Positions 41,518-50,173 of a stretch of 64,000 nucleotides of DNA are shown piece after piece; position 1 is the first letter of the stretch; every line of letters begins with the position of its first letter. Position numbers and translations under genes: made by a program. The notes under the pieces are model-generated. The model was not told where the DNA came from. It worked only from the letters and a program-made list of their open reading frames with translations, and did not search any database. This stretch comes from Phycicoccus sp. CSK15P-2. Its GTDB lineage: Bacteria > Actinomycetota > Actinomycetes > Actinomycetales > Dermatophilaceae. The stretch covers positions 17,026-81,025 of the forward strand of contig NZ_JAFDVE010000032.1 in NCBI RefSeq assembly GCF_016888005.1. Direction: 5' to 3'.

Positions 41518-42605
41518 GTCCTCCTCGCCTCTCGCGACGAGGCCTCGAGCATCAGCGGGCGAGCCTCGACGTGACGCTTGGCCCGGAGAGCGGGACGCTC
41601 GACAAGCCTCCACGAGAGCTCGGCGAGGACGAGCGCTGCCGCGACGCCGACGACAGCGGCGGCCCGTGCCGGCATCAGGTCGCGCAGGACGAGGATGGCT
41701 GCCGAGTTGTAGAGGTAGAGGGCGTAGCTGCGGGTCCCGAGGTAACGCAGCCAGGGGTGTGAGAGCACTCCTGCCCAGCGGGGCGGGGAGCCCGAGGTGG
41801 CAGCCAGGACGAGCTGGAGCGCGGCCACCGTGGCGAGGGGCACGCCCGCGACGTAGAACGCCGGTGACCAGTACGTACCCGGCCAGAGGGCCATGCCCAG
41901 CATGACGATGGCCATGAGGGCGCACACCGAGCCGCGGAGCAGCACCGCCCGGGTGCGGTCGAGGAGGTCCGGACGGGCTCGGAGGGTCACGGCGAGCAAG
42001 GACCCGGCGACGAGTGGGTCGCCCCAGGTCGTGGGCAGCACGTAGAAGTACCAGCCGGCCTGCACCGACAAGACCAGAGTCAGCAGACGGACGACCACGG
42101 CGCCGCCGAGGATCCAGGCGACGGCGCGGACAGTGCCGTCCGTGGTGTTCCGACGGAGCACCACGAGAACGGCGAGCGGCCACACGAGGTAGAACTGCTC
42201 CTCGACGGCCAGTGTCCACAGGTGTTCGGCCTCAGGGACGAGGTCCAGTCCCAGCCCCACCGTGAGGTTCGTCGTGTAGGTCAGGCTCTCCACGGCTGCC
42301 CGGAACACCTCTGCCGGGCTGATCCGCGTACCCGGGAGCAGTGACACCGCGAGGAGCGCCACCAGGAACCCGACGAGGGCGGGGACCAGCCGCAGTGCCC
42401 GCCGGGCGTAGAACCGGCGGAAGGAGAGCCCACCCGTCAGCTCGACCTCGGCAGCGAGGATGCCCGTGATGAGGAAGCCGGACAGGACGAAGAAGAGGAG
42501 CACACCGAGGACGCCCGCACTGACGACACCCAGTCCGTGGGCGACGAGCACGAGAAGGATCGCCACACCGCGGACGCCGTCGAGGGCGGCGACACGGGTC
42601 GTCAC
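41514..42605 (-). CDS. OafA-type membrane O-acyltransferase, second gene
   Basis: A 363-residue acyltransferase-3 protein: VAALDGVRGVAILLVLVAHG, GVLLFFVLSGFLITGIL, FYARRALRLVPALVGFL, EAEHLWTLAVEEQFYLVWPLAV with conserved Glu. It differs clearly from the product at 37598, so the two probably act on different positions or glycans. GTG 42605 overlaps the stop of the 741-residue gene (GTGA). A TTG at 42617 would add four residues but has no support. Membrane, acyl donor unknown. Confidence 0.88.
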   Translation of the reverse strand: MTTRVAALDGVRGVAILLVLVAHGLGVVSAGVLGVLLFFVLSGFLITGILAAEVELTGGLSFRRFYARRALRLVPALVGFLVALLAVSLLPGTRISPAEVFRAAVESLTYTTNLTVGLGLDLVPEAEHLWTLAVEEQFYLVWPLAVLVVLRRNTTDGTVRAVAWILGGAVVVRLLTLVLSVQAGWYFYVLPTTWGDPLVAGSLLAVTLRARPDLLDRTRAVLLRGSVCALMAIVMLGMALWPGTYWSPAFYVAGVPLATVAALQLVLAATSGSPPRWAGVLSHPWLRYLGTRSYALYLYNSAAILVLRDLMPARAAAVVGVAAALVLAELSWRLVERPALRAKRHVEARPLMLEASSREARRT

Positions 42606-44827
42606 GGGACGACCCAACCGCTGGCCACCTGGTCCAGGTGCGCGACGACCCGGACGTCGGCACGGCTCGACACCTCGACCGACTCCACCCTGGCGGCCCG
42701 CAGGTGCTCTTCACCGACGGGTCGCTCCGGATCGCCCGACACCTCGATCGTGAGGCTGGTTCGGCCTGGGTCGACAGCACGGGTCACCGACACCGTTCCC
42801 GGCGCGTCATCGCTGATCGTTGTGGTCGCGAGGGTGGTGTCGCCGTCGCGGAGGACGACCTCGCGCGGCTCGTGGCCGACCCCGCGGACCCGCAGTGTGG
42901 CGGTCACCTCGACCGGCGTGTCACCCAGGTTGCCGAATGACAGGCCCGCGATGGGCCCGAGGTCCTGGCCCGGGCGACCCTCGATCCGGTCCGGCTCGTA
43001 GCCGTCGACGGTGACGACGACCGGCTCGAGGAGGAGGTTCCGGTCCGTGTCGGAGTCCGCCGCGCCCGGGAGCGCCCACGCGACGAACGTGCCGTCCGAG
43101 GTCCGGGCCACCGGCTCACCGAGCGTCTCCGTGAGCGCCGCCGAGGGGTCCTGGTCGTCGGTGAAGCCGGCGGTGTCGACCTCGACGGCGCAGAACCCTG
43201 CCGCGCGCAGCTCGGTGGCGAGACGGCGGACGTCGTCGGTCGGGGCCGCGAGCATCCAGTCGGCGGCGGCCGTCCCGCGCATTGCCCCGAAGGAGAACTT
43301 CAGGTCCGATCCCGCGAGGTAGGGCTTGAGCTGGTCGTAGCCCTGCATGTCGACCGGCCCGAGCGTCTCCGGATACGGGAGCACGGGCAGCTGGAAGACG
43401 CCGCACCCGCCGCCGGTCGCCTCGTGGAGGTCCGAGGTGTAAGCGCGAAGCCCGTCCATCTCGGTCGCGATCGCCGAGTGGTCCGGCGCCTCCGAGGGGT
43501 TGGTCTGGTCGAGGCTGCCGACGACCGTGAGGAGGCCGGCGACCGAGAGGGCCACTACCGTGCCGCGGCGGCGCTGGAGACGGGTCAGCCACGACCCGAC
43601 CGCCAGCAGCGCGAGCACGAGGATGTAGAGCTGGAGGCGGGACCAGGTGCGGACCTGGCCGGTGGCGAAGAACGCGACGAACGAGCCAAGGCCTCCGACG
43701 GTGTAGAAGAGGAACGCGACGAGCATGAGACCGGACCAGCGCGCGTGCTGTTGGTCGGGCCGGCGACCGGAGAGCAGCGCGAGCAGCCCGACCACGGCGA
43801 GCCCGGCCATCCCCGCGGCACCGACGACACCGAGCGCCGAGACCTCGACCGTCGCGCGGGTCGTGCCGTTGTAGACGAAGGAGAGGAACTCCAGCGTCCC
43901 GACTCGGTGACCCGGCCACGGCAGGACGAGATCCATCAGCTTGCCGGAGAACAGCTCCGACTCGGCCGGAGCGCGCTGGGCCGGGACCCGCCCCGTGACG
44001 AGGTCGCCCGCCGTCGCGAGGCGCGACGCGGCCAGCGGGAGGGCGATGCACACACCGAGCGCGACGGTCACGGCCAGGCCGCGGAGGAGGTCCACAGGGG
44101 ATCCGGTGACTCGCCGGCCGAGTGCCGCGACGACGAGCAGGATCATCGTGAAGCCGACGTAGTAGACGCCTGAGAAACCGACCACGAGCACCGCGGCCAC
44201 CGTGACGAGGGAGCGTTTCCCCACCCAGCGGCGAGGTCCGGGTGGCGAGAGCAGCGGACGGCCCCGGGACACCTCCAGGACGAGCCACATGGCCACTGGC
44301 ACGACCCAGTACTGGGCGAGGTGCAGATGCCCGTAGCGACCCGCGTGCCCGGGAGCGTTCGCGAGCAGCACACCCGCGACCAGCCCGGCGGCCGGGCTGA
44401 GCCCTTGGCTGCGAGCCAGGAGGTACGTCGCGACGGCAGTGAGCGGAAAGGAGAGGACGAAGTAGACACCCGATGCCGCGAACGGACCGGACGTCACCAG
44501 CTCGAGGATCTTGACGACGGCGAGGTGGAGGACGTTGAGCTCGGGGAACCACGAGCCGTTCTGCCCGAAGGGGAAGCCGATGTCGGGGTTGGACCAGTAC
44601 CACCCGTGGTCGTGGAGGTCCTTCATCTGCATCGCGATCTGGGTGTTGTCCCAGCCGAGGTCGATGGGGTTTGCAGGGTTCCAGGCCCAGAGCCGTAGTG
44701 ACCATGCCCCGACGACGAAGGCGACGACAGCGGCCCCCATGGCCCAGGCCGTCTCACGCAGCGCGGCGGCCCGCGCCCGTCCCCGGGCGCGGACATCCGT
44801 CGAGTGCGTCCGGGAAGCCACGGTCAT
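42602..44827 (-). CDS. Large polytopic membrane protein, putative GT-C transferase
   Basis: A 741-residue protein. Residues about 25-470 carry roughly a dozen helices; the first outer loop reads NPANPIDLGWDNTQIAMQMK then GWYWSNPDIGFPFGQ and SWFPELNVLHLAVV, reminiscent of large GT-C/YfhO-type enzymes. Helix linkers include GHAGRYGHLHLAQYWVVPVA. The C-terminal 270 residues form an external domain (FQLPVLPYPETLGPVDMQGYDQLKP near its start) and end in a beta-rich sandwich-like part. ATG 44827 begins a minus-strand unit with the acyltransferase and DW-family member 2. Substrate unknown. Confidence 0.65.
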   Translation of the reverse strand: MTVASRTHSTDVRARGRARAAALRETAWAMGAAVVAFVVGAWSLRLWAWNPANPIDLGWDNTQIAMQMKDLHDHGWYWSNPDIGFPFGQNGSWFPELNVLHLAVVKILELVTSGPFAASGVYFVLSFPLTAVATYLLARSQGLSPAAGLVAGVLLANAPGHAGRYGHLHLAQYWVVPVAMWLVLEVSRGRPLLSPPGPRRWVGKRSLVTVAAVLVVGFSGVYYVGFTMILLVVAALGRRVTGSPVDLLRGLAVTVALGVCIALPLAASRLATAGDLVTGRVPAQRAPAESELFSGKLMDLVLPWPGHRVGTLEFLSFVYNGTTRATVEVSALGVVGAAGMAGLAVVGLLALLSGRRPDQQHARWSGLMLVAFLFYTVGGLGSFVAFFATGQVRTWSRLQLYILVLALLAVGSWLTRLQRRRGTVVALSVAGLLTVVGSLDQTNPSEAPDHSAIATEMDGLRAYTSDLHEATGGGCGVFQLPVLPYPETLGPVDMQGYDQLKPYLAGSDLKFSFGAMRGTAAADWMLAAPTDDVRRLATELRAAGFCAVEVDTAGFTDDQDPSAALTETLGEPVARTSDGTFVAWALPGAADSDTDRNLLLEPVVVTVDGYEPDRIEGRPGQDLGPIAGLSFGNLGDTPVEVTATLRVRGVGHEPREVVLRDGDTTLATTTISDDAPGTVSVTRAVDPGRTSLTIEVSGDPERPVGEEHLRAARVESVEVSSRADVRVVAHLDQVASGWVVP

Positions 44828-44831
44828 CGAT

Positions 44832-44837
44832 TATGGT
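44832..44837 (+). promoter_or_regulatory. -10 box (TATGGT) for the gene at 44878
   Basis: TATGGT sits 41 bp before ATG 44878 in the 50-bp divergent gap; the complementary strand carries CATAAT just before the start of the 741-residue gene, so the two promoters are nearly back to back. Confidence 0.4.
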
Positions 44838-44877
44838 CGAGCGCCCCCGCGATCCCCGGACCTTGAGGAATCACACC

Positions 44878-46224
44878 ATGTCGCAACCGGCATCCCTGGC
44901 CGTTCGGCCGAGGGTGCCCCTGTCGGCCCTGGTGGCCGGGGTGTGGCTCGTCGTCCTGGGCTGGCTCGTCGTCCTCGGGTCCGACCTCATGTGGGTGGTG
45001 GCACTCGGCGACGACATCCGTCGGGACGGGGCGGTCCCCGGAGGCATCCCGTTCGCCTCGGCCCCGCAGGCCGAGTGGCACAACCCGCTCGTCGTCGCCG
45101 AGGTCCTGCTCTCGGTGGTGCACTCCGCCGGTAGCTCCGCGCTCGCCACATTCCAGGTGCTCATCGTCGCCACGGTGCTCGGCCTCGTCCTCACGGAGGC
45201 GCGGCGCGTGGGCGCAGGTCAGGCTCGGACTGCCCTGGTCGTCTCGCTTCTCGTCGTCGGCGCGTCGGCGCCGCTCGTCATCACCCGCCTTCCATCCCTC
45301 TCGCTCGTGCCGTTCGCGCTGGCCGTCCTGCTCATGCGGCGGGCTCATGACCACCCCGGCGGCCGCGGGGTGTGGTGGTTGGTCCCGCTCTACCTCCTCT
45401 GGGGCAACCTGCACGGCGGGGTTCTCGTGGGGCTGGCGGTGCTCGGGGTCTTCCTCGTCGTCTCACCGGGAGGTGGCTCTCTCCTGGACCGGCTCGGTGT
45501 GGCAGTGGGCTGCGGGCTCTCGCTCGTCGCGACCTCGGCGGGTCTCTCGACCCCCGCCTACTACGTGTCGGCGCTGGGCAACGAGGCTGCGCAGCGGGGG
45601 AGTGACCTCTGGGCTCGTCCGAGCCTGTCCCACCCGCTCGACCTGGCCATGCTCCTCTCCGCCCTCGTGCTCCTCGTGCTCTTCGCCAGGTCGAGGCCCG
45701 CCGTGTGGGAGTGGCTGTCGGTCGCCGGTCTGGCGGTGGGGACCGCATCGGCCGCGCGACACGGTGTGTGGCTCGTCGCTTTCCTCGCCCTGGTGGCCCT
45801 GCGCAGCCGGGGCGAGCCCTGTGCTGCTCCGCGAGATCCGGTCCAGACGGGGGCTCTGGTCGCCGGTGTCGTTGCCGCGACCGTCGCCGTGGGACTCCGG
45901 GGTGAGGCTGCTGGCCCCCCCGGCGCCGAGGTCGTCCCCGCGGTCGAGGAGGCTTCCGCCGGCCGCCCCGTCCTTGCAGACGAGCCGCTCGCCGAGACGC
46001 TCGCCCAGGCGGGTGTGACCGTCTGGGCGGCCAATCCCATCGACGCGTTCCCGCCGGACGTCCAGGCCGGGTTCCTCGACTTCCTGCACGACGGCACCGT
46101 GCCGCCGGAGGCCGACATCCGCCTCGTCGTCGTGGCGGACTCCCTCGCCGACGACGTGGTGGCCGCTGGCCGGTGGCGCGTGCTCGACCGCACGGGCGGC
46201 TACGTCCTGCTCACGCTGCGCTGA
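44878..46224 (+). CDS. GT-C-like membrane protein, DW-family member 3 (short, divergent)
   Basis: A 448-residue protein with about ten helices, the most divergent of the four related proteins. It has SDLMWVVALGDDIRRDGAVP in the first loop, AEWHNPLVVAEVLL, YLLWGNLHGGVLVGLA, STPAYYVSALGNEA then WARPSL, ARHGVWLVAFLALVALRS, and a shorter C-terminal domain (EPLAETLAQAGVTVWAANP) that lacks the D-G-R-x-E motif seen in members 1 and 2. TTGAGGAA precedes ATG 44878. It is convergent with member 4, whose stop is 25 bp away. Confidence 0.62.
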   Translation: MSQPASLAVRPRVPLSALVAGVWLVVLGWLVVLGSDLMWVVALGDDIRRDGAVPGGIPFASAPQAEWHNPLVVAEVLLSVVHSAGSSALATFQVLIVATVLGLVLTEARRVGAGQARTALVVSLLVVGASAPLVITRLPSLSLVPFALAVLLMRRAHDHPGGRGVWWLVPLYLLWGNLHGGVLVGLAVLGVFLVVSPGGGSLLDRLGVAVGCGLSLVATSAGLSTPAYYVSALGNEAAQRGSDLWARPSLSHPLDLAMLLSALVLLVLFARSRPAVWEWLSVAGLAVGTASAARHGVWLVAFLALVALRSRGEPCAAPRDPVQTGALVAGVVAATVAVGLRGEAAGPPGAEVVPAVEEASAGRPVLADEPLAETLAQAGVTVWAANPIDAFPPDVQAGFLDFLHDGTVPPEADIRLVVVADSLADDVVAAGRWRVLDRTGGYVLLTLR

Positions 46225-46248
46225 CCGCATGTGGCGCCATGGACGCGC

Positions 46249-47727
46249 TCATCCGGACGGGAGGACGTCCGCCACCGCCCACAGCACGTGGTCGGGGTCC
46301 TCCGCACGGCGCGACCAGCCCGTCTGTGTGTCCAGAGCGGTGTCGAGCGGGGAACCGGTCGCTGCCAGGACCGCCTCGACGCCATGTGCTGTTGCGTAGC
46401 CCTGCCAGCCCTCCTCGGCACGGCTGAAGGACTCGTAGGCGCGTGCCGCGTCCACCGAGTAGATCTCGGCCCGGAGGTCCCGCACCGGTCGCACCTGCGG
46501 ATGGTCGTACAGCACCCAGCCGGACACGCCGACGTCGACCGCGACGACCGTTCCGGTCGGGAGCGCGCCGAGTGCGGCATCGACATCGGTACCGAGGGGT
46601 CCCGAGGAGTCCGCTCGCCAGACGACGCCCGGTGTGACCGCGACCGCGCTCACCGCGAGAAGGGCCGGCCAGACCCCCCAGCGGCGCGCTACGTGCTCGG
46701 CACCGTCGGCCGGGAACGCTCGTCCGAGGGCGGGAGCGAGCAGCAGGGCACCGAACGCCACGGTGCGCACCGAGTAAGCCGCGAGGCCGAAGCCCGCCGC
46801 GGCGAGCACGACGGCTGAGACCTCCACCGGGCGTCGACGAAGAGCCCGGAGGACGACGAGCGCTGCCAGGGCGACGACGAGCACGAACAACGGGTTGTCC
46901 AGGGTGGGCTGCTGCCACTCGTTGACGGTCTCGCGAGCCGAGGAGCCGACGGCGAACGGCTCCAGGAGCAGCCTCGGGCCCACGGGAGTCGCGGCCGGCG
47001 CCAGGGCGCTCACCGCGAGGAGGAGCACGAGCCGGCGCCACGGCGGACGCCCGACCGGCATCGACACAACCAGCGCGACGAGGGTCACGGCCCCGAAGGC
47101 CACCCCGAGGACCCACGACCCGTGAACCATCGACCACAGCCATGTGAGGGGGAGGACGGCGAGCCGCGGCCGGCCGTCCGCCAGGGTGCGGGACCAGAGC
47201 AACACGGCCACGGAGGCGAGGACCAGCCCCGCCAGCTGGGGCCGTTCGGCCCAGGCCGCGGCGGTCGCCGGCAGGACCCCGAGCGTCACCGCCGCGGCGG
47301 TCCGGTGGGACGCCGCGGTGCGCGCCGCGAGGTGGACGGCGACGGCGATGACGACGAGGGCGAGGACGCGAAGGAACCTCAGCCCCGTGACGCCGGCCGC
47401 TTCGACGACGACGCTTCCGAGGACCTGCGACAGCCACTGGGTGGGCACGTAGGCCCGGTCGGCGGACTCGACGAGCGGGTCGGGCAGGGTCCCGAACCAG
47501 CGCCCGTCGCGGAGCTCGCGTCCGATCCTCAGATGGAGCCAGAGGTCGTCGTCCACCTCGGTCCGCAGGCGGACGAGGAAAGCGACGACGAACGTGGTCA
47601 GCGCGAGAAGGACCCAGGTCTCGATGGCGCGGCGGCTGTCCGTGGGGGCAGGCCGCGGGCTGGCGTCGTCCACGAGTGGCTCCTGCGCGGGTCTTGGTCG
47701 GCGTGCCGTGAGGTACGAGCATTCCAT
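46249..47727 (-). CDS. GT-C-like membrane protein, DW-family member 4
   Basis: A 492-residue protein with about eleven helices, close to member 1. Features: EVDDDLWLHLRIGRELRDGRW (first loop), YVPTQWLSQVLGSV, LWSMVHGSWVLG, TPVGPRLLLEPFAVG then TVNEWQQPT, RTVAFGALLLAPALGRAF, and external GWVLYDHPQVRPVRDLRAEIYS. The TPVGPRLLL string is shared exactly with member 1. ATG 47727 is used; the first 30 residues are hydrophilic and a start a little further in is possible. It diverges from the Flp pilin operon. Function unknown. Confidence 0.68.
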   Translation of the reverse strand: MECSYLTARRPRPAQEPLVDDASPRPAPTDSRRAIETWVLLALTTFVVAFLVRLRTEVDDDLWLHLRIGRELRDGRWFGTLPDPLVESADRAYVPTQWLSQVLGSVVVEAAGVTGLRFLRVLALVVIAVAVHLAARTAASHRTAAAVTLGVLPATAAAWAERPQLAGLVLASVAVLLWSRTLADGRPRLAVLPLTWLWSMVHGSWVLGVAFGAVTLVALVVSMPVGRPPWRRLVLLLAVSALAPAATPVGPRLLLEPFAVGSSARETVNEWQQPTLDNPLFVLVVALAALVVLRALRRRPVEVSAVVLAAAGFGLAAYSVRTVAFGALLLAPALGRAFPADGAEHVARRWGVWPALLAVSAVAVTPGVVWRADSSGPLGTDVDAALGALPTGTVVAVDVGVSGWVLYDHPQVRPVRDLRAEIYSVDAARAYESFSRAEEGWQGYATAHGVEAVLAATGSPLDTALDTQTGWSRRAEDPDHVLWAVADVLPSG

Positions 47728-47761
47728 GTGCGCCGGTGGCGCGATCTACGCCAGGGTCGGC

Positions 47762-47789
47762 CGAACGGGTGATGTCGGCCACCCGTTCG
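47762..47789. promoter_or_regulatory. Inverted repeat upstream of the Flp operon
   Basis: CGAACGGGTG (47762-47771) and CACCCGTTCG (47780-47789) are perfect inverted 10-mers with an 8-bp spacer, in the 181-bp divergent gap. The left arm lies in the 16-nt element (from 47757) that also occurs upstream of the first Tad module. It is probably an operator. A TAGTCC box at 47845-47850 may be the -10 for flp. Confidence 0.6.
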
Positions 47790-47908
47790 ACGAGCGAGGT
47801 GCGCCCGCTTGACCCATGTGCCACGGCCGGGACCTGCGGCACCGTAGTCCCTGCTCGACAACGAGATCGCTCTCCCCGAGATCGACTTTCCCGAAAGGTT
47901 CAACTGAC

Positions 47909-48076
47909 ATGACCAAGGCCCTCGTCAAGCTTCAGCAGCTGCGTTCCGAGAAGGGTGCGACCGCCGTCGAGTACGGCCTCATGGTCGCCCTCATCGCGAT
48001 CGTCATCATCGCCGCCGTCCTCCTCCTCGGCAGCAACCTCTCGACTCTCTTCAACACGGTCGCCAAGAGCGTCTGA
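47909..48076 (+). CDS. flp: Flp/Fap-type pilin 1
   Basis: A 55-residue prepilin: a short basic leader, then KGATAVEYGLMVALIAIVII (15-34). The Gly before the conserved A-x-x-E-Y signature is the expected prepilin peptidase cleavage site, and the hydrophobic helix would form the filament core. AAAGG precedes ATG 47909. A large hairpin directly after the stop probably sets high pilin expression relative to downstream genes by partial termination. No prepilin peptidase gene (tadV) is seen in the window. Confidence 0.93.
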   Translation: MTKALVKLQQLRSEKGATAVEYGLMVALIAIVIIAAVLLLGSNLSTLFNTVAKSV

Positions 48077-48089
48077 GCTGAGAAGTCTC

Positions 48090-48141
48090 GGAGAGGGCGT
48101 CGGCCGACGTCGGGTTCCCCCGGCCGGCCGGCGCCCTCTCC
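48090..48141 (+). terminator. Hairpin between the two pilin genes
   Basis: GGAGAGGGCG (48090-48099) pairs with CGCCCTCTCC (48132-48141), and inside it CGGCCG segments extend the stem. It lies 14 bp after flp pilin 1 and 52 bp before pilin 2, the expected place for an attenuating terminator or an mRNA-stabilising hairpin. Confidence 0.75.
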
Positions 48142-48192
48142 GTGTCAGCACCAGGACATCCGTGCGAGAGCACGGCAGGCGAAAGGACCAGC

Positions 48193-48357
48193 ATGACCTC
48201 CGCGCGACGCACGACCGCTCATCCGGCCGAGGCCGGGGCGACGGCGGTGGAATACGCCCTCATGATGCTGACGATCGCCATCGTCATCATCGCCGCGATC
48301 ACCGTTCTCGGGACCAACGTCTCGGGCATCTTCGACGAAGCGGCAACCAGCTTGTGA
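48193..48357 (+). CDS. Flp/Fap-type pilin 2
   Basis: A 54-residue prepilin paralogous to pilin 1: AGATAVEYALMMLTIAIVII (14-33) with the same E-Y signature after a predicted cleavage site. The leader is less basic and the C-terminus ends in DEAATSL rather than a Lys-rich tail. GAAAGGA precedes ATG 48193. It may be a minor pilin or an alternative major pilin. Confidence 0.92.
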   Translation: MTSARRTTAHPAEAGATAVEYALMMLTIAIVIIAAITVLGTNVSGIFDEAATSL

Positions 48358-48483
48358 GGCAGTAGCGCATTCCGATCCTCGGCAGGGAGATCGGTGCAAT
48401 GTGTTGACTGTCTGTTGATGTTCTACCGGGCGCCGGCCAGGCACACTGCCGGCGACCCGAACCCCCAGTCCGAGGAGATCCGG

Positions 48484-48858
48484 ATGGCTCACAGACGAGA
48501 CGACCGCGGTGCCGCCGCCGTCGAGTTCGCGCTGGTGCTCCCTGTCCTCGTCCTGCTCATGGGTGGAATCGTCGACTACGGTCGGTACTTCTTCACCCAG
48601 GTGCAGCTGACGAACGCTGCAAGAGAAGGTGCCCGTGCGGGCACCGTCGGCTCCGACCCGGTCGTCCGGGCGACGACCGCCGGGGGATCCACCCCGGGGT
48701 GGCAGACGCCGACCTACACCGGCAACTGCGTGACCAGCTCGGCCGGCGACGTCACCGTGACGACGGGCGCGACGTTCCGCTTCTTCTTCGTCAACGTCCT
48801 GCCCGGGGTCCCGAGCTCGACGACCGTGACCTCCGTCGCGACGATGGGGTGCTCATGA
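48484..48858 (+). CDS. tadE: TadE-family minor pilin (main Tad operon)
   Basis: A 124-residue TadE protein: DDRGAAAVEFALVLPVLVLL (6-25) with the E-F pair, one helix, then GGIVDYGRYFFTQVQLTNAAREGAR, a very typical TadE continuation. Two cysteines in the outer part (C88 region and C123) may pair. CGAGGAG lies seven bases before ATG 48484. The end overlaps the next start (ATGA). It is much closer to canonical TadE than the two proteins at 7738 and 8325. Confidence 0.92.
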   Translation: MAHRRDDRGAAAVEFALVLPVLVLLMGGIVDYGRYFFTQVQLTNAAREGARAGTVGSDPVVRATTAGGSTPGWQTPTYTGNCVTSSAGDVTVTTGATFRFFFVNVLPGVPSSTTVTSVATMGCS

Positions 48859-50120
48859 TGACCCGGCCTCCCAGGGCCCGAACCCAGCGCCGCGCGGAGC
48901 GCGGGGCGGCTGCCGCCCTCGTCGCCATCGTCTTCGGGACCGGGGTTCTCCTCGGCGTGTCGGCCCTCGCCCTCGACGTCGGCTCCATCTGGCACGAGCG
49001 CCGCCAGCTGCAGAACAGCGCGGACGCAGCGGCGCTCGCCCTGGCCAGCAAGTGCGCGAAGTCCCCGACCAGCTGCACCAGTGGCAGCTCGGTCGTGTCC
49101 ACCTACGCCAACGCCAACGTGCGCGACGGAGCGACCAGCATCGACGGTGTGTGCGGGCGCTTCAGCGGCACGGGCTTCACCCCGGCCGGCGCCTGGACGG
49201 CGTGCGCATCGGCGACCGACGACTCCACGGCGCGGGCCCAGAAGCAGGGCAACCTCGGTGAGTGCCTGCCGCTGCCGGACTCGCTGCGCACCGGCGCGGG
49301 ATCCACGACCCCGTACGTCGAGGTCAAGGTCGGGACCGGCTCGGGCACCACCCAGTCCCTTCTCCCGGGCATCTTCGCCAAGGCCGTGACCGGACGGGAC
49401 AACCCGCACGTCACCGCGTGCGCCCGGGCGGCCTGGGGTCCGGCACAACCGACGACCCAGCACGTCCTCAACATCACGATGTCCGAGTGCGACTGGCGCG
49501 CGCAGACCGGCTACACCGGACCCGGGACGGCCGTGTACCCCGCCGGTCCGACGGGGTCGTGGCCCGGCTACACGACCGGCACCTGGCCGTCCAGCGAGCA
49601 GCGCATCTACACCAAGGGCAACCCGACGTCGTGTGACACCTCGGCTCCGGGTGGCACGGCGCCTGGCGGGTTCGCCGCCCTGGCCGGCGCCGTGTCCTGC
49701 AACTCCGACCTCACGGTCGGGCCCTCGGGATACATGTGGGCGCAGGGCGACCCGGGCAACGACCTGCCGTGCACGAGCACCGAGCTCAGTGCCCTGCGTG
49801 GCACCGTCGTGCACCTGCCCGTCTTCGACTGCCAGACCGACGCGCCGGTGACGGTAACCTCGACGACGGACTGCAACTCCGGCAACGGCAGCCACAACTA
49901 CTACCGCATCTCCGGGTACGCGGCCTTCTACGTCGCCGGCTGGCGGCTCTCGAGCGACAACGTGAAGAGCATCCGGCCGCCGAACGCCAACGCGTGCACC
50001 GGAGGCGACCGCTGTCTCGTGGGCTGGTTCCTCAAGGACGTCGTGGCCACCGCCCCGAGCGCCCCGGCCACCGGGGGCGCTCCCAACTACGGCCTGACCG
50101 GCGCCTACCCCGCCGGCTGA
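48855..50120 (+). CDS. TadG-like pilus-assembly protein (main Tad operon)
   Basis: A 421-residue protein. ERGAAAALVAIVFGTGVLLGVSALA (about 15-39) forms the anchor helix, followed by LDVGSIWHERRQLQNSADAAALALA, the TadG N-terminal signature. The external part is Cys-rich, with repeated short Cys spacings, and Gly/Ser/Thr-rich, like the protein at 8873. ATG 48855 (a second ATG follows at 48858) overlaps tadE. A 53-bp gap separates it from cpaB. Confidence 0.85.
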   Translation: MMTRPPRARTQRRAERGAAAALVAIVFGTGVLLGVSALALDVGSIWHERRQLQNSADAAALALASKCAKSPTSCTSGSSVVSTYANANVRDGATSIDGVCGRFSGTGFTPAGAWTACASATDDSTARAQKQGNLGECLPLPDSLRTGAGSTTPYVEVKVGTGSGTTQSLLPGIFAKAVTGRDNPHVTACARAAWGPAQPTTQHVLNITMSECDWRAQTGYTGPGTAVYPAGPTGSWPGYTTGTWPSSEQRIYTKGNPTSCDTSAPGGTAPGGFAALAGAVSCNSDLTVGPSGYMWAQGDPGNDLPCTSTELSALRGTVVHLPVFDCQTDAPVTVTSTTDCNSGNGSHNYYRISGYAAFYVAGWRLSSDNVKSIRPPNANACTGGDRCLVGWFLKDVVATAPSAPATGGAPNYGLTGAYPAG

Positions 50121-50173
50121 TCTCTCGACCCCCTACCCAACCGCTCCTCGCATCTGAAAAAGGACACCTTCCG

